A DNA stretch of 35,946 bases from Bdellovibrionota bacterium (GCA_963169695.1 CAUJDS010000073.1:1-35946), one strand, 5' to 3'. Shown: positions 26,501 to 33,899, numbered from the stretch's first letter. Notes: generated by a model not told the origin, from the sequence alone. Numbers and translations are program-made.

Positions 26501-26947
26501 GGCAATGCCTCCAAAAATTATCTTGTGCAGTTTACGATAAAATTAAATCAACCGAGGTTCCTTTTGACAAGCTAATACAATGAAAGCCTACGAAGAGACT
26601 TCCATTGGCAATGAACTATTACTGCCTGCGTTATGTGGTTTGATGTCTAATTAGGCAGATGCCCCAATCCTCTTAATTTACCAATCCGGCTTGATTCTTG
26701 TCTCCCGTTTTAAGCCACGCAGGAGCACCAAACCGGAGCACTTTCATCTTTTTACCGGACACTTCCATTCGAGCCCGGCATCCTAGTTATGTGCGCTGGA
26801 AAGGAATGAAAAGATTAGCACCACGAGAACAGGTCCAAGTATTCAGGCAATTCAGCCTCAAGACTCGGACGAATTGCCTGAGAAATCAGGTTTAACTGCG
26901 GGATCGATCTTTAGATTCCGAAGAAACTCGTGAATAGGACCAACAGG
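26501..26947. other. Intergenic control region between defence operon and XRE operon
   Basis: These 447 bases separate the divergent minus-strand defence operon and the plus-strand XRE operon. A frame at 26698-26895 is open but has no ribosome-binding site or domain and is not counted. The stretch includes an 11-bp inverted repeat (26843-26881), copies of two short sequences also found at 17774 and 17878, and presumably the promoters of both operons. No promoter could be fixed by its -35/-10 spacing. Confidence 0.6.
26843..26881. promoter_or_regulatory. 11-bp inverted repeat upstream of the XRE gene
   Basis: TCAGGCAATTC (26843-26853) and GAATTGCCTGA (26871-26881) form a perfect inverted repeat with a 17-bp spacer. 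It ends 66 bp before the XRE regulator start. The size and position fit a two-half-site operator for the XRE protein; binding is not shown. Confidence 0.45.
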
Positions 26948-27265
26948 ATGGAAGACACAAACGACTTTGGAACAAGATTAGAGAGACTGTGCCAAGAGAA
27001 AGGCATCACACCAAGTGAACTTGCTCGGCGTACATCATTGTCTCGAAAATCAATTTTCGAGTGGGTGGGAAAATCAGGGCGAATTCCTCGTGATCCACTT
27101 CATTTAAAAAAGTTGTGTGAGTTCTTCAAGGTTTCACCCGCATGGCTACTATGGGGAGAAGAAGAGAAAGTCAGCACTATCGACTCGCTGATTTCCAAAA
27201 CTGATCTCCATGTTGGAATGTATGAAATCTCGATTAAAAAAATCGATCCAAAGTCCAAAAAATGA
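26948..27265 (+). CDS. XRE-family helix-turn-helix regulator
   Basis: A 105-residue protein with a Cro/C1-type domain at the N terminus: ERLCQEKGITPSELARRTSL, then SRKSIFEWVGKSGRIPRDP and the LCEFFKVSPAWLLWG tail of the HTH. The rest has no recognised domain. ATG 26948 has TAGGA about 8 bp upstream; a GTG at 26930 is less likely. First of four close genes (stop overlaps or nearly meets the next start). Likely repressor of its own operon and perhaps of the divergent defence operon, through the inverted repeat upstream. Confidence 0.8.
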   Translation: MEDTNDFGTRLERLCQEKGITPSELARRTSLSRKSIFEWVGKSGRIPRDPLHLKKLCEFFKVSPAWLLWGEEEKVSTIDSLISKTDLHVGMYEISIKKIDPKSKK

Positions 27266-27279
27266 TGAGGGATACAAAT

Positions 27280-27468
27280 ATGGGTACGGTGGCACGTTAC
27301 ATTTTTAGTTCGTCTACAGATGCAGAGCATTGCATGGAACAACTTTGGCGAAGGATGTCTGGTGGATTTTCCCGAGGGGGAAATGAAATCTACATCGAAG
27401 TTTCATGTAGTGATCTGCAACTAGCTTCGCAAATTTGCCGGGCTTGTGGCGGACGTTTAGGAGGATAA
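27280..27468 (+). CDS. Small protein of unknown function
   Basis: A 62-residue reading frame (ATG 27280; a start at 27262 that overlaps the XRE stop by ATGA is also possible). The sequence SSTDAEHCMEQLW...RGGNEIYIEV..ICRACGG contains three Cys and a basic patch but no known domain. It ends 1 bp before the GTG of the lipoprotein gene. Its position in a tight gene row supports it; function unknown. Confidence 0.5.
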   Translation: MGTVARYIFSSSTDAEHCMEQLWRRMSGGFSRGGNEIYIEVSCSDLQLASQICRACGGRLGG

Positions 27469-27469
27469 A

Positions 27470-28513
27470 GTGAATACGATAAAAAATATGATCGTGATAG
27501 TTATTCTAAGCCTTGGTCTCAGTGCTTGCGGTGGCGGAAACGGAGGAAGCTCTACGTCTTTGCCGTCCGATGGGGGAACTAATCCAGGCGGTGGAAACGG
27601 CGGAGGTGGATCAACTGGCGGTGGCAATGGAACGGCTTCGTACTATGGTTTCAATAGTGCGAATAGCATTGTCTCTAACGCCTTACCCCCATTCGTTTCT
27701 GGAGAGCAATTTGTAGTAGATAACGAGGTTGCGATCATAGTTTCAGATTTGGACAACAGAACTGCCGACTATATGATTTACGAACCGATCTGCCTTTCTG
27801 GTGTTTTAAGTTATGACTACAATGCGGTCTTAATGAAGGGCGATCCAACGGCACCTTCTCGAGTTCGCATCTCGGCAAGTTCATCCAGCACAACAATCAC
27901 AGAATACACTGAGCTTCAATCGGGCGCTGGGTATGTTGATAAAACCACAGAGACCAATACAGGCGTCTGTAACAACGGAGAATTTTATTCCTCCGTGAGC
28001 CAGTGGGTCGTATTTCAGAATGGTCGATCTATTTTGCTGAAAGATATGGATAACAATATCTATTTCGGATTCAGAAATCAGCTTGTTGATAAATCCCTGC
28101 TTTTAGCAAAGCAGTATAAAGTTTATCACCAGTTGAACAATGGCGCAGTTGACGTCGCAAACAAACTGAATAGCTGGAGTTCAGCTTCGGCAAGTGTTGT
28201 TAATCTTGACGCATCTTCGTCGCCATCAAATTCGGCATTTGGATTTAGCTCACCGCATACGACTGCCAAAGGATTCGCAAGCACGACACGAGGTTCGCAC
28301 TATACCATTCATGGCAACTTTTCTAGAATTTATGACAATCAAACTGCGACGGTTCCTATGATGGGAATCACGGCAACTCTCGCAGGAAAGAACATATCGA
28401 TTCATAATGCCGTTCACCGCACTTGTGGGTCTGGCGACGTATATTCTCACAACGGACAAAGCGTCTGCGACACTGTTGGCTCTGGAGCTGTCAGCTTCTA
28501 TTTCGAACAGTAA
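27470..28513 (+). CDS. Lipoprotein with glycine-rich linker
   Basis: A 347-residue protein with lipobox LSAC after a hydrophobic stretch (KNMIVIVILSLGLSAC); Cys is followed by a Gly/Ser-rich linker of about 40 residues, then a beta-rich domain with several Cys (PICLSGV, GVCNNGE, RTCGSGD, QSVCDTV) that may pair. No named family. AGGAGG lies 5 bp before GTG 27470. The island encodes its own surface-exposed candidate lipoprotein next to a membrane protein gene; an entry-exclusion or receptor-masking role is possible but unproven. Confidence 0.7.
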   Translation: MNTIKNMIVIVILSLGLSACGGGNGGSSTSLPSDGGTNPGGGNGGGGSTGGGNGTASYYGFNSANSIVSNALPPFVSGEQFVVDNEVAIIVSDLDNRTADYMIYEPICLSGVLSYDYNAVLMKGDPTAPSRVRISASSSSTTITEYTELQSGAGYVDKTTETNTGVCNNGEFYSSVSQWVVFQNGRSILLKDMDNNIYFGFRNQLVDKSLLLAKQYKVYHQLNNGAVDVANKLNSWSSASASVVNLDASSSPSNSAFGFSSPHTTAKGFASTTRGSHYTIHGNFSRIYDNQTATVPMMGITATLAGKNISIHNAVHRTCGSGDVYSHNGQSVCDTVGSGAVSFYFEQ

Positions 28514-28530
28514 TGAAAGGAGGCAGTTTT

Positions 28531-29124
28531 ATGTCGGCATCAATATATAAAATTGCCTCTTCTATTTTTACGTTGATCGTAGTTGGCAAGGTGCTTTTCT
28601 TGATCTTTAAAAATTTGTCACCACTAGTGTCGAAAGCAACCTCAATAATGAAGCGAAGGATTAACAAATCCTTCGAGGTCTCAGAAGGTGAAAAAAACAA
28701 AATATGGTTCGCCGATTATCAGCGGAAAGAAAAAGAAAAGCGAGATCTTTCCGAACGTGAGCATTATCGGTACCAAGGCACATATGTAAACCTATCGACC
28801 GTGCAAAGAGACCGAACAACATTGTTTGAAGACCGCTGGAAGAATTGGGAGTTCAATAAGGATAACTGCCAACTAAGAACTCCTGGGGACCATCACTCCC
28901 AGTGCCTAAAGATGTTTGGCGAGATGTCTTACGCGCGAAAAGCAATCATCGCAAAAGACCCAGCATTCTGGAGCCAAGAGAAAGAACGCTTTTGGATTAA
29001 GATTTGCCATCCCCAGATTAGAAAAGTCGACCTTCGTGGTCTAAGTCTTTTTGATACTAGACAGAGAATTTTGGCAGAGGAAGAATTTAATCAGGACGAT
29101 GGCGAGGATCGTTCATCTGCTTAG
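28531..29124 (+). CDS. Single-pass membrane protein with charged cytoplasmic part
   Basis: A 197-residue protein. One N-terminal membrane helix (IASSIFTLIVVGKVLFLIF) is followed by a long basic, helical and acidic region rich in Lys, Glu and Arg, ending EDRSSA. AGGAGG lies 7 bp before ATG 28531; ATG 28513, overlapping the lipoprotein stop as TAATG, is less likely. No known family. It overlaps by 38 bp the convergent membrane protein gene that ends at 29087. Confidence 0.65.
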   Translation: MSASIYKIASSIFTLIVVGKVLFLIFKNLSPLVSKATSIMKRRINKSFEVSEGEKNKIWFADYQRKEKEKRDLSEREHYRYQGTYVNLSTVQRDRTTLFEDRWKNWEFNKDNCQLRTPGDHHSQCLKMFGEMSYARKAIIAKDPAFWSQEKERFWIKICHPQIRKVDLRGLSLFDTRQRILAEEEFNQDDGEDRSSA

Positions 29125-29389
29125 TCCTTTCCTCAGCATCCTTAATACGTTTTCTCACGCGGTATGCCTCGTATTTTTCTTTTAAGTCTTGGTTTTGGTA
29201 TCGAGCTAAAAGAAAAAACCAAGAAACCACTATATAAGAGCCGGCAAACCCATAAAAATTGAACCATAATTCTGCGGTTCCAAAATATCCGAGCCATTGC
29301 GCCAATGGCTTAATAAATACAATAAACAAGGCTGATAGCCATATCCTTACAAAGCCTTGATAAACGAATTCGTAGCCCCTCTGCTTCAT
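29087..29389 (-). CDS. Small membrane protein of unknown function
   Basis: A 100-residue protein with about three hydrophobic segments (WLSALFIVFIKPLAQWLG, FNFYGFAGSYIVVSWFFLLA) and a basic, Lys/Glu/Arg-rich C-terminal tail. It converges on the preceding membrane-protein gene and overlaps it by 38 bp. No family recognised. Might be a bona fide gene given its clean hydrophobic pattern; no clear ribosome-binding site seen. Confidence 0.5.
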   Translation of the reverse strand: MKQRGYEFVYQGFVRIWLSALFIVFIKPLAQWLGYFGTAELWFNFYGFAGSYIVVSWFFLLARYQNQDLKEKYEAYRVRKRIKDAEERTKQMNDPRHRPD

Positions 29390-29448
29390 TCTTTATGCTA
29401 AATGGATCAATGGGTGGATCATTCCATTTAGATCGCTCTGGAGGCTTT

Positions 29449-29808
29449 ATGGAGCATTTACCGCCATTTTTTCTTAATAAGGACGTCGTAGGACCAAATT
29501 CACTACGGCTCTTTTTATTATTTTATCAATCTTCAAAAGCATACCCTCAGCGAAGATCCCATCGATTCACCAGAGACGATCTGATGAAGATCACGCATCT
29601 TTCCTACAATTCATGCCAGGCAGGAATTGCTGAACTAATACTGCTTAAAATTGTTATTTTAGATCCATTTGATATTTCAAAGACACACTTCATTGTGAAT
29701 AAGAGTGAGGAATACAATTGGGAGGAACTGCGAAAACGGCAGGGTTTAAAAATCGAAGGGGTACCAAATTCTGCTGAGGGTTCTCCGGAGAGTGAGGATT
29801 CTGACTAG
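29449..29808 (+). CDS. Winged-helix-like DNA-binding protein
   Basis: A 119-residue protein whose first 70 residues read as a wHTH: LPPFFLNKDVVGPNSLRLFL, then FTRDDLMKITHLSYNSCQAGI and an LLKIVIL strand. This is the shape of N-terminal domains of replication-type initiators and replisome organisers, and it resembles the first part of the 30306 gene product. TGGAGG lies 4 bp before ATG 29449; a frame start at 29395 is unlikely. The tail is acidic and disordered. Role in replication or control is inferred only. Confidence 0.55.
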   Translation: MEHLPPFFLNKDVVGPNSLRLFLLFYQSSKAYPQRRSHRFTRDDLMKITHLSYNSCQAGIAELILLKIVILDPFDISKTHFIVNKSEEYNWEELRKRQGLKIEGVPNSAEGSPESEDSD

Positions 29809-29887
29809 GGTTTTATATATAAACTTTGGATTTTTAAGGGCTCGGCAAATTTTGATGATCTTCCATTTAGCTTCTGGAGGATCAGTT

Positions 29888-30124
29888 ATGAAAAATCAAA
29901 TTAACAAGTTCCGCTTTCACCAAGTGCCTGAGTTACCTAGTCAAGCCTGCTTTCTCATTACTAGAAACGATGAGGAACAACCTGTCGCCTTTATTGAGTT
30001 CGCTGACGGAAATTATGAGGTCTCAAGAATGCGAGAGCTTACGTTGACTGACCACCTTCTCATTCTTCAAGAAGCTGAGAGATACCGAGATTCATTTTTC
30101 AATCCTGAATACTGGAATATTTAA
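29888..30124 (+). CDS. Small protein of 78 residues
   Basis: Starts at ATG 29888 with GGAGG about 7 bp upstream; the longer frame from 29792 overlaps the preceding gene and is not preferred. The sequence shows a mixed alpha/beta pattern with LITRNDEEQPVAFIEFADGN and a charged C-terminal helix LLILQEAERYRDSFFNP, but no known family. It follows the winged-helix gene on the same strand. Confidence 0.5.
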   Translation: MKNQINKFRFHQVPELPSQACFLITRNDEEQPVAFIEFADGNYEVSRMRELTLTDHLLILQEAERYRDSFFNPEYWNI

Positions 30125-30136
30125 TTTATCAGTTTG

Positions 30137-30169
30137 TTTGGCATAAGCCCATCAGGGGCGTTTGCCAAA
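30137..30169. other. Hairpin after the 29888 gene
   Basis: TTTGGCA (30137-30143) pairs with TGCCAAA (30163-30169), with an inner GCCC/GGGC pair (30147-30150 and 30156-30159). There is no T-run behind it. It sits 12 bp after a stop codon, so it may be a weak terminator or an mRNA-stabilising structure. Confidence 0.4.
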
Positions 30170-30305
30170 GAACTCCATTATTAATTGTTATTCTAACTAC
30201 TTCCGTTCAGCGTGGGCACAAGACCACTGGGGTGGGTAAAAACAGAGATCAGAATCGACTTTTCTTTTTCTCCATTTATTTATCAACCCATGGAGGTGGG
30301 TACAA

Positions 30306-31190
30306 ATGAATGAGAAAAAAGATAACAAACTTGCCTTTATTTTTACACCGATCCCGTTCGTATTATTGAGAGCCTACGACCTGTTAACAAAAAATGATCG
30401 CGATCTTCTGGTTCAGATCGCGTCCTTTGGTCCAAACGGTTGCTTCTTTAGTGTGGACAAGATTACTGAGAAAATTTTGGTCTGCGGGGAGCCCGCATTC
30501 TATCGTTCTGTCTACAAACTCAAGCATCTAAAGCTTATTAAGTTCAAACGAGGCAACAGGAAAATGTCTAACCGATATTTCTTCGAGACGGACCCCAGAA
30601 ATTGGCGACTTACCGAAGACTTGCATAAAAAAATTCAGGAAGATGCTGGGAAGTTAGGGATCTCAGATCTTAAATTCAATAACGAACCTTTTCCGAACGT
30701 ATTCGGATTCGTCACTTCTTTCAATATCTGTTATCCCAGTTATAAAATCGAGAATTCAAAAAAGATTAAGAATTCTCAGGAAAATTACAGACAGCCTGTA
30801 GTCGAAGATGATTCTTATCTCCAGATCACGAAATGGCAAAACAGAATTGAACAAATGGAGCGAAGTAAAACCACTTTCTTAATCATCAAAAATTATAACT
30901 ATTTTAGCCAAAATATTACCGCCTACAAAGCTTGGAAAGATGGAATGTTGAATGAATATTCAGCAACCGAAACCGAAAAAAGATATATTAAGGCGTTAAT
31001 TGATAAGTTTGAGTTAATTGCCAAAAATCCAAAAAGTGAATTCGAAAAACAATGTTTTGTGTTGATGGAAGCCCTATTGAATGATGGGAAGTCTGGATTT
31101 GAAATCGAAGGCGCTCTACTGAAGTTAAAAAACCGCTACGATCAGGAAACTACATTACAGGCGCCTGTAGACGGAGATCCCGAGAAATAA
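30306..31190 (+). CDS. Winged-helix replication-type protein
   Basis: A 294-residue protein. The N-terminal region (FIFTPIPFVLLRAYDLLTKN, DRDLLVQIASFGPNGCFFSV, then VYKLKHLKLIKFKRG) looks like the winged-helix domain of phage or plasmid replication initiators and replisome organisers. The rest is Lys/Asn-rich, helical and of unknown structure, with an acidic end. GGAGGTGGG lies a few bases before ATG 30306. Its coding sequence includes two TACAG/CTGTA dyads (30786-30800, 31156-31169). Replication function is likely by analogy but unproven. Confidence 0.5.
   Translation: MNEKKDNKLAFIFTPIPFVLLRAYDLLTKNDRDLLVQIASFGPNGCFFSVDKITEKILVCGEPAFYRSVYKLKHLKLIKFKRGNRKMSNRYFFETDPRNWRLTEDLHKKIQEDAGKLGISDLKFNNEPFPNVFGFVTSFNICYPSYKIENSKKIKNSQENYRQPVVEDDSYLQITKWQNRIEQMERSKTTFLIIKNYNYFSQNITAYKAWKDGMLNEYSATETEKRYIKALIDKFELIAKNPKSEFEKQCFVLMEALLNDGKSGFEIEGALLKLKNRYDQETTLQAPVDGDPEK
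30786..30800. promoter_or_regulatory. TACAG-N5-CTGTA dyad, copy 1
   Basis: TACAG ACAGC CTGTA inside the replication-type gene. Its exact reverse complement (TACAGGCTGTCTGTA) occurs at 32891-32905, and a related 14-bp palindrome at 31156-31169. Possibly binding sites of one protein. Confidence 0.35.
31156..31169. promoter_or_regulatory. TACAG-N4-CTGTA palindrome, copy 2
   Basis: TACAGGCGCCTGTA, a perfect 14-bp palindrome in the last codons of the replication-type gene. Shares arms with the sites at 30786 and 32891. Confidence 0.3.
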
Positions 31191-31193
31191 AAA

Positions 31194-31216
31194 AGGCAGT
31201 GCCGTCGCATCTGCCT
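31194..31216 (-). terminator. Rho-independent terminator for minus-strand operon
   Basis: AGGCAG (31194-31199) pairs with CTGCCT (31211-31216) and, read on the minus strand, is followed by a run of T (from bases 31188-31194, which are As on plus). It lies 25 bp beyond the stop of the 31242 gene, in the right place to end that operon. On the plus strand the T-run is absent. Confidence 0.6.
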
Positions 31217-31241
31217 CTCTTAGCCGGAGTTCTCATGAAAC

Positions 31242-31895
31242 CTAGGTTTTGGACGATTGGATTATGTATTGAAAAATCATGGCATCACTTGGTCTAACAT
31301 TAGCTGTGAGTATCAGCTTTTCCCCGCGCGGAAACTTCAGAATATCCCCTTGGGTGACAAAAAGCTTAAATGTCTTCGGTGCGATTGTCATAGCCATGCA
31401 AACTTGCACAAATGAAGCCTTACAGCACATCAGATCTATGTCGTTTATAAATATATGCAAAGGTTTAGCAAGTTTGTATGAACCAATAAACCCCAGAATC
31501 AGAGCGCCGAAGCCAACGCAAGGATCATTGACAGAGACATCGTCTCTATCCCTGAAGTCTTCTTCTCTTAATTGATAAAGCTCTCCAACTAGCTTTGCTA
31601 TCGGGTTGGGTGTAAAATGCTGAGCTTTTTGAACCTTGCCAAACTCGCGCGTCGTTCTCTCGAAAACTGGACCCAGGTGATCCATAAAGGGATTTTCATT
31701 AACCACTAGAAAATACGCGTGAAAAAATGGTAGCGAAGAAGCTTGGTATTCCAACAGTTCCTTCGTCGCATTATGGGCGTAGACTGCACACAGGAGATCC
31801 AGTAAAATCTCCCATGCCTTTCTGTATTCAAGATTGTTAACTTTTTTAAAATTACAAAATTCGATGTACATATCGGGAGTTTCTGAGGCTTTCAT
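31242..31895 (-). CDS. N6-adenine methylase-like protein lacking motif IV
   Basis: A 217-residue protein with the N-terminal AdoMet half of HsdM-type methylases: QHFTPNPIAKLVGEL at 92-106, DPCVGFGA (motif I) at 124-131, and IFINDIDLMCCKAS with NDID at 151-154. After TQGDILKFPRGEKLILTANV, where NPP(Y/F) would stand, it reads RPSD and ends, so no catalytic motif IV is present. Many plasmid and phage proteins have this short form; whether it methylates DNA is doubtful. It starts 1 bp after the preceding gene's stop and ends in a terminator. Confidence 0.65.
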   Translation of the reverse strand: MKASETPDMYIEFCNFKKVNNLEYRKAWEILLDLLCAVYAHNATKELLEYQASSLPFFHAYFLVVNENPFMDHLGPVFERTTREFGKVQKAQHFTPNPIAKLVGELYQLREEDFRDRDDVSVNDPCVGFGALILGFIGSYKLAKPLHIFINDIDLMCCKASFVQVCMAMTIAPKTFKLFVTQGDILKFPRGEKLILTANVRPSDAMIFQYIIQSSKT

Positions 31896-31896
31896 T

Positions 31897-32742
31897 TTAA
31901 GCCCCCTTTCTTTCTAAAAACTTTCCCGTTTGCCATTCGACGATCTCCTCAACCAAAGCGTCGACTTTAGGGGTAGTCTTTTTATCAGAAAACGCAGAAC
32001 GAACCTGTTCAAACGCTTTTCGAAATCCTTCCAAGACAATCTCTTGAGACATTCTCTCTGTAAACTGAAGGCTCATAGAAACGACCTTTGCCAGAGGAAC
32101 GTCAGGAATGTTTACGCGGTCGATTTCTCTAAAAAAGCCATTCATATTTGCATCGAAGGAAGACCCGGACGGTAGGTCGGATTTCTTACTTGTATTTCTG
32201 TTTGCAGTTCGCTCTTTCTTTTGAGCTCTGCGATTGCAAGTCTTCACGAGCGCCTTAATTTCTCGATATGAAAGCGTTCGAAGGTGCGACTCATCATTTT
32301 TTTCTAGAAGTGCAGAAAGTGATTCGGGAGATAATCTAGCAAGCTCAACAAGCGACGAAATTGATAATCGCAGACTAGAAACTCCTTCATTACCCGCAAC
32401 TGTCATATAATCGTAAGCTCTTGCGGGAAGTATCCCGAATGCGACTTGGATATATTCGTTAAATGCTTTCCGGATTTCCGAATCAGAAATATTTTGTTGA
32501 ACCGCATGACTATCAAATTCATTCTTAAGTTTGATGATCATATTACCGACTTCTTTTTCTCCTTTTGAAAGATTAGCCATTTTCTCGATAATCTCGGACG
32601 ACGTTGTCCGCACCAGATCGCAAAATTCTGGTGTCAAAATCACACTCTTGAATTTCGGAGTCGCTTGCGGTGCTTCTCGCATAGCAATTTGGGGTTGAGT
32701 AACTTTAGCTTCAGTAACCGGGGACACATTATTTTTAGGCAT
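31897..32742 (-). CDS. Putative DUF3102/KorB-like DNA-binding protein
   Basis: A 281-residue protein with a basic, disordered N terminus, a helical middle that has AFNEYIQVAFGILPARAYDY followed by MTVAGNEGVSS (like the AxxYMxxA part of DUF3102 plasmid proteins), LSYREIKALVKTCNRRAQKK, then a Ser/Asp-rich loop and a helical C-terminal domain. Such proteins are plasmid- or island-maintenance regulators. AAGGAGG precedes ATG 32742, and a GAAC/GTTC dyad sits about 22-37 bp upstream of its start, fitting autoregulation. Family assignment tentative. Confidence 0.5.
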   Translation of the reverse strand: MPKNNVSPVTEAKVTQPQIAMREAPQATPKFKSVILTPEFCDLVRTTSSEIIEKMANLSKGEKEVGNMIIKLKNEFDSHAVQQNISDSEIRKAFNEYIQVAFGILPARAYDYMTVAGNEGVSSLRLSISSLVELARLSPESLSALLEKNDESHLRTLSYREIKALVKTCNRRAQKKERTANRNTSKKSDLPSGSSFDANMNGFFREIDRVNIPDVPLAKVVSMSLQFTERMSQEIVLEGFRKAFEQVRSAFSDKKTTPKVDALVEEIVEWQTGKFLERKGA

Positions 32743-32763
32743 ACAGCCTCCTTTTGGTTTTGC

Positions 32764-32779
32764 CGAACACCACCGTTCG
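32764..32779. promoter_or_regulatory. CGAAC-N6-GTTCG dyad upstream of the DUF3102-like gene
   Basis: CGAAC (32764-32768) and GTTCG (32775-32779) form an inverted repeat close to the start codon of the 31897 gene, in the place of a repressor site. Five-bp arms could be chance. Confidence 0.35.
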
Positions 32780-32890
32780 ACTTAAAACCAGTATGAAGGC
32801 TGGACAAAAAGTTACGTGAAGACCGCGAATGCATCTATTTCGGAAGACATTCGCAATCCGTATTCTTGGATTTTCACAATTTATGGGGAT

Positions 32891-32905
32891 TACAGGCTGT
32901 CTGTA
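32891..32905. promoter_or_regulatory. TACAG-N5-CTGTA dyad, copy 3
   Basis: TACAGGCTGTCTGTA, the reverse complement of the site at 30786-30800, lying 149 bp upstream of the DUF3102-like gene, near the end of the 32923 gene. A possible operator of the island's maintenance genes. Confidence 0.35.
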
Positions 32906-32922
32906 AAAGGATTCAAAATCAG

Positions 32923-33813
32923 CTACTTGCCAGCGCCGTGTCTCAAAAAGAGATGGTTCACAAAATCAGCATCGATGATTTTAATTTTAGACGGAAGAAG
33001 CTCCAAGGAATTCTTTAATCTCATATCAAGCTTCGGGCGGATATGATGGGCGCCAAGTTTCATACCCAGTCTGTTTCCAAACTCAAAATTCAACTTCTCT
33101 GCTATGAACGTCTGAATTCCATAGGCGACGCGATGGTTTTTTTGTTCGCTTTCTTCAGATTCCTTCTCCTCGAAGTCCTCGCTAGCCAAGGCGAAATGAG
33201 CTTCGAGCAAGCCTGAATATAGTTGAGCGTAGTGGCGCAAGAACTCAAATCGAGTAATATTAATCGACAGAACGCCATCTTTTGAAAGGGTTAAAAATCC
33301 ACTGCTTTTCGTTTCTTTGGCTAAATCCTTCTTTAGATTTTTGAGGACCTTATCTCGGAGATCCTTCAAAGGATCTGTCAGATCGATTAATTTACTTTCT
33401 GATTCTTCCATTGATTTTCTTGCCGTAGCCTCGAAAAATTCCAGATCTTTCATGGCTCGCTTAACATCAATTTCTATTTTTCGAACGGTGCTTTTCTTTT
33501 CGAACGTGAGTTGGCTAAAGCCAAAATCAGATCGGTTTGGATGTTTTGCGAGATACGCTTTAATTTTATCTACTCTATTGCTGGGGCTCATCTTACCGCA
33601 AAAGTCTTCAATACAAAGGATCTCGTTTTCATATCTAAAGCCGGTACGGGCTTGTTCACTTGCCATCAGTTGGCGAAAAAGAACTTCGTAATAGAGGAAA
33701 GCATCTTTACTAAGATTAAAACCAGAAAACCTGCTTAGAAACTTAGATCGGGCGCGATCATTCGTGTCCTCATTTCCCTGGCTAGTATTTGGAAGTTCCA
33801 AAATTAAACTCAT
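32923..33813 (-). CDS. Unknown protein of 296 residues
   Basis: A charged, largely helical protein with no signal peptide, membrane helix or recognised domain. Notable are a C-terminal AHHIRP motif, an E/K-rich linker (EDFEEKESEESEQKNH) and many Lys/Glu-rich helices. It is the first of three minus-strand genes, 180 bp upstream of the DUF3102-like gene. The divergent small protein gene starts 191 bp away, with an inverted repeat between. Function unknown; a plasmid/island-maintenance or replication role is only a guess from context. Confidence 0.5.
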   Translation of the reverse strand: MSLILELPNTSQGNEDTNDRARSKFLSRFSGFNLSKDAFLYYEVLFRQLMASEQARTGFRYENEILCIEDFCGKMSPSNRVDKIKAYLAKHPNRSDFGFSQLTFEKKSTVRKIEIDVKRAMKDLEFFEATARKSMEESESKLIDLTDPLKDLRDKVLKNLKKDLAKETKSSGFLTLSKDGVLSINITRFEFLRHYAQLYSGLLEAHFALASEDFEEKESEESEQKNHRVAYGIQTFIAEKLNFEFGNRLGMKLGAHHIRPKLDMRLKNSLELLPSKIKIIDADFVNHLFLRHGAGK

Positions 33814-33865
33814 ACCTAAATATTAGATGAATGGAGTTTGGCGGTCATTTAATTTCTTTTATAGC

Positions 33866-33899
33866 CCGCGAAAGCCTTCAAAAAAATCATCTTTCGCGG
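33866..33899. promoter_or_regulatory. 9-bp inverted repeat in the divergent control region
   Basis: CCGCGAAAG (33866-33874) and CTTTCGCGG (33891-33899), spacer 16 bp, between the divergent 32923 and 34004 genes. The sequence GCGGTCATT(T/C)AA occurs directly at 33841 and again at 33896, overlapping the right arm. Likely a binding site for a regulator or part of a recombination or replication site. Confidence 0.45.

Noticed and set aside
26698-26895. Open reading frame of 65 codons between the two operons
   Set aside because: No ribosome-binding site, no domain, Arg/Pro-rich text not like neighbours, and it overlaps the inverted repeat.
28423-28530. Longer start of the 28531 membrane protein
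   Set aside because: The earlier start overlaps the lipoprotein gene by about 90 bp; AGGAGG before ATG 28531 fits far better.
30786-32905. LexA boxes
   Set aside because: The TACAG-N4/5-CTGTA arrangement does not match the LexA motifs I know for E. coli, Bdellovibrio or Firmicutes.
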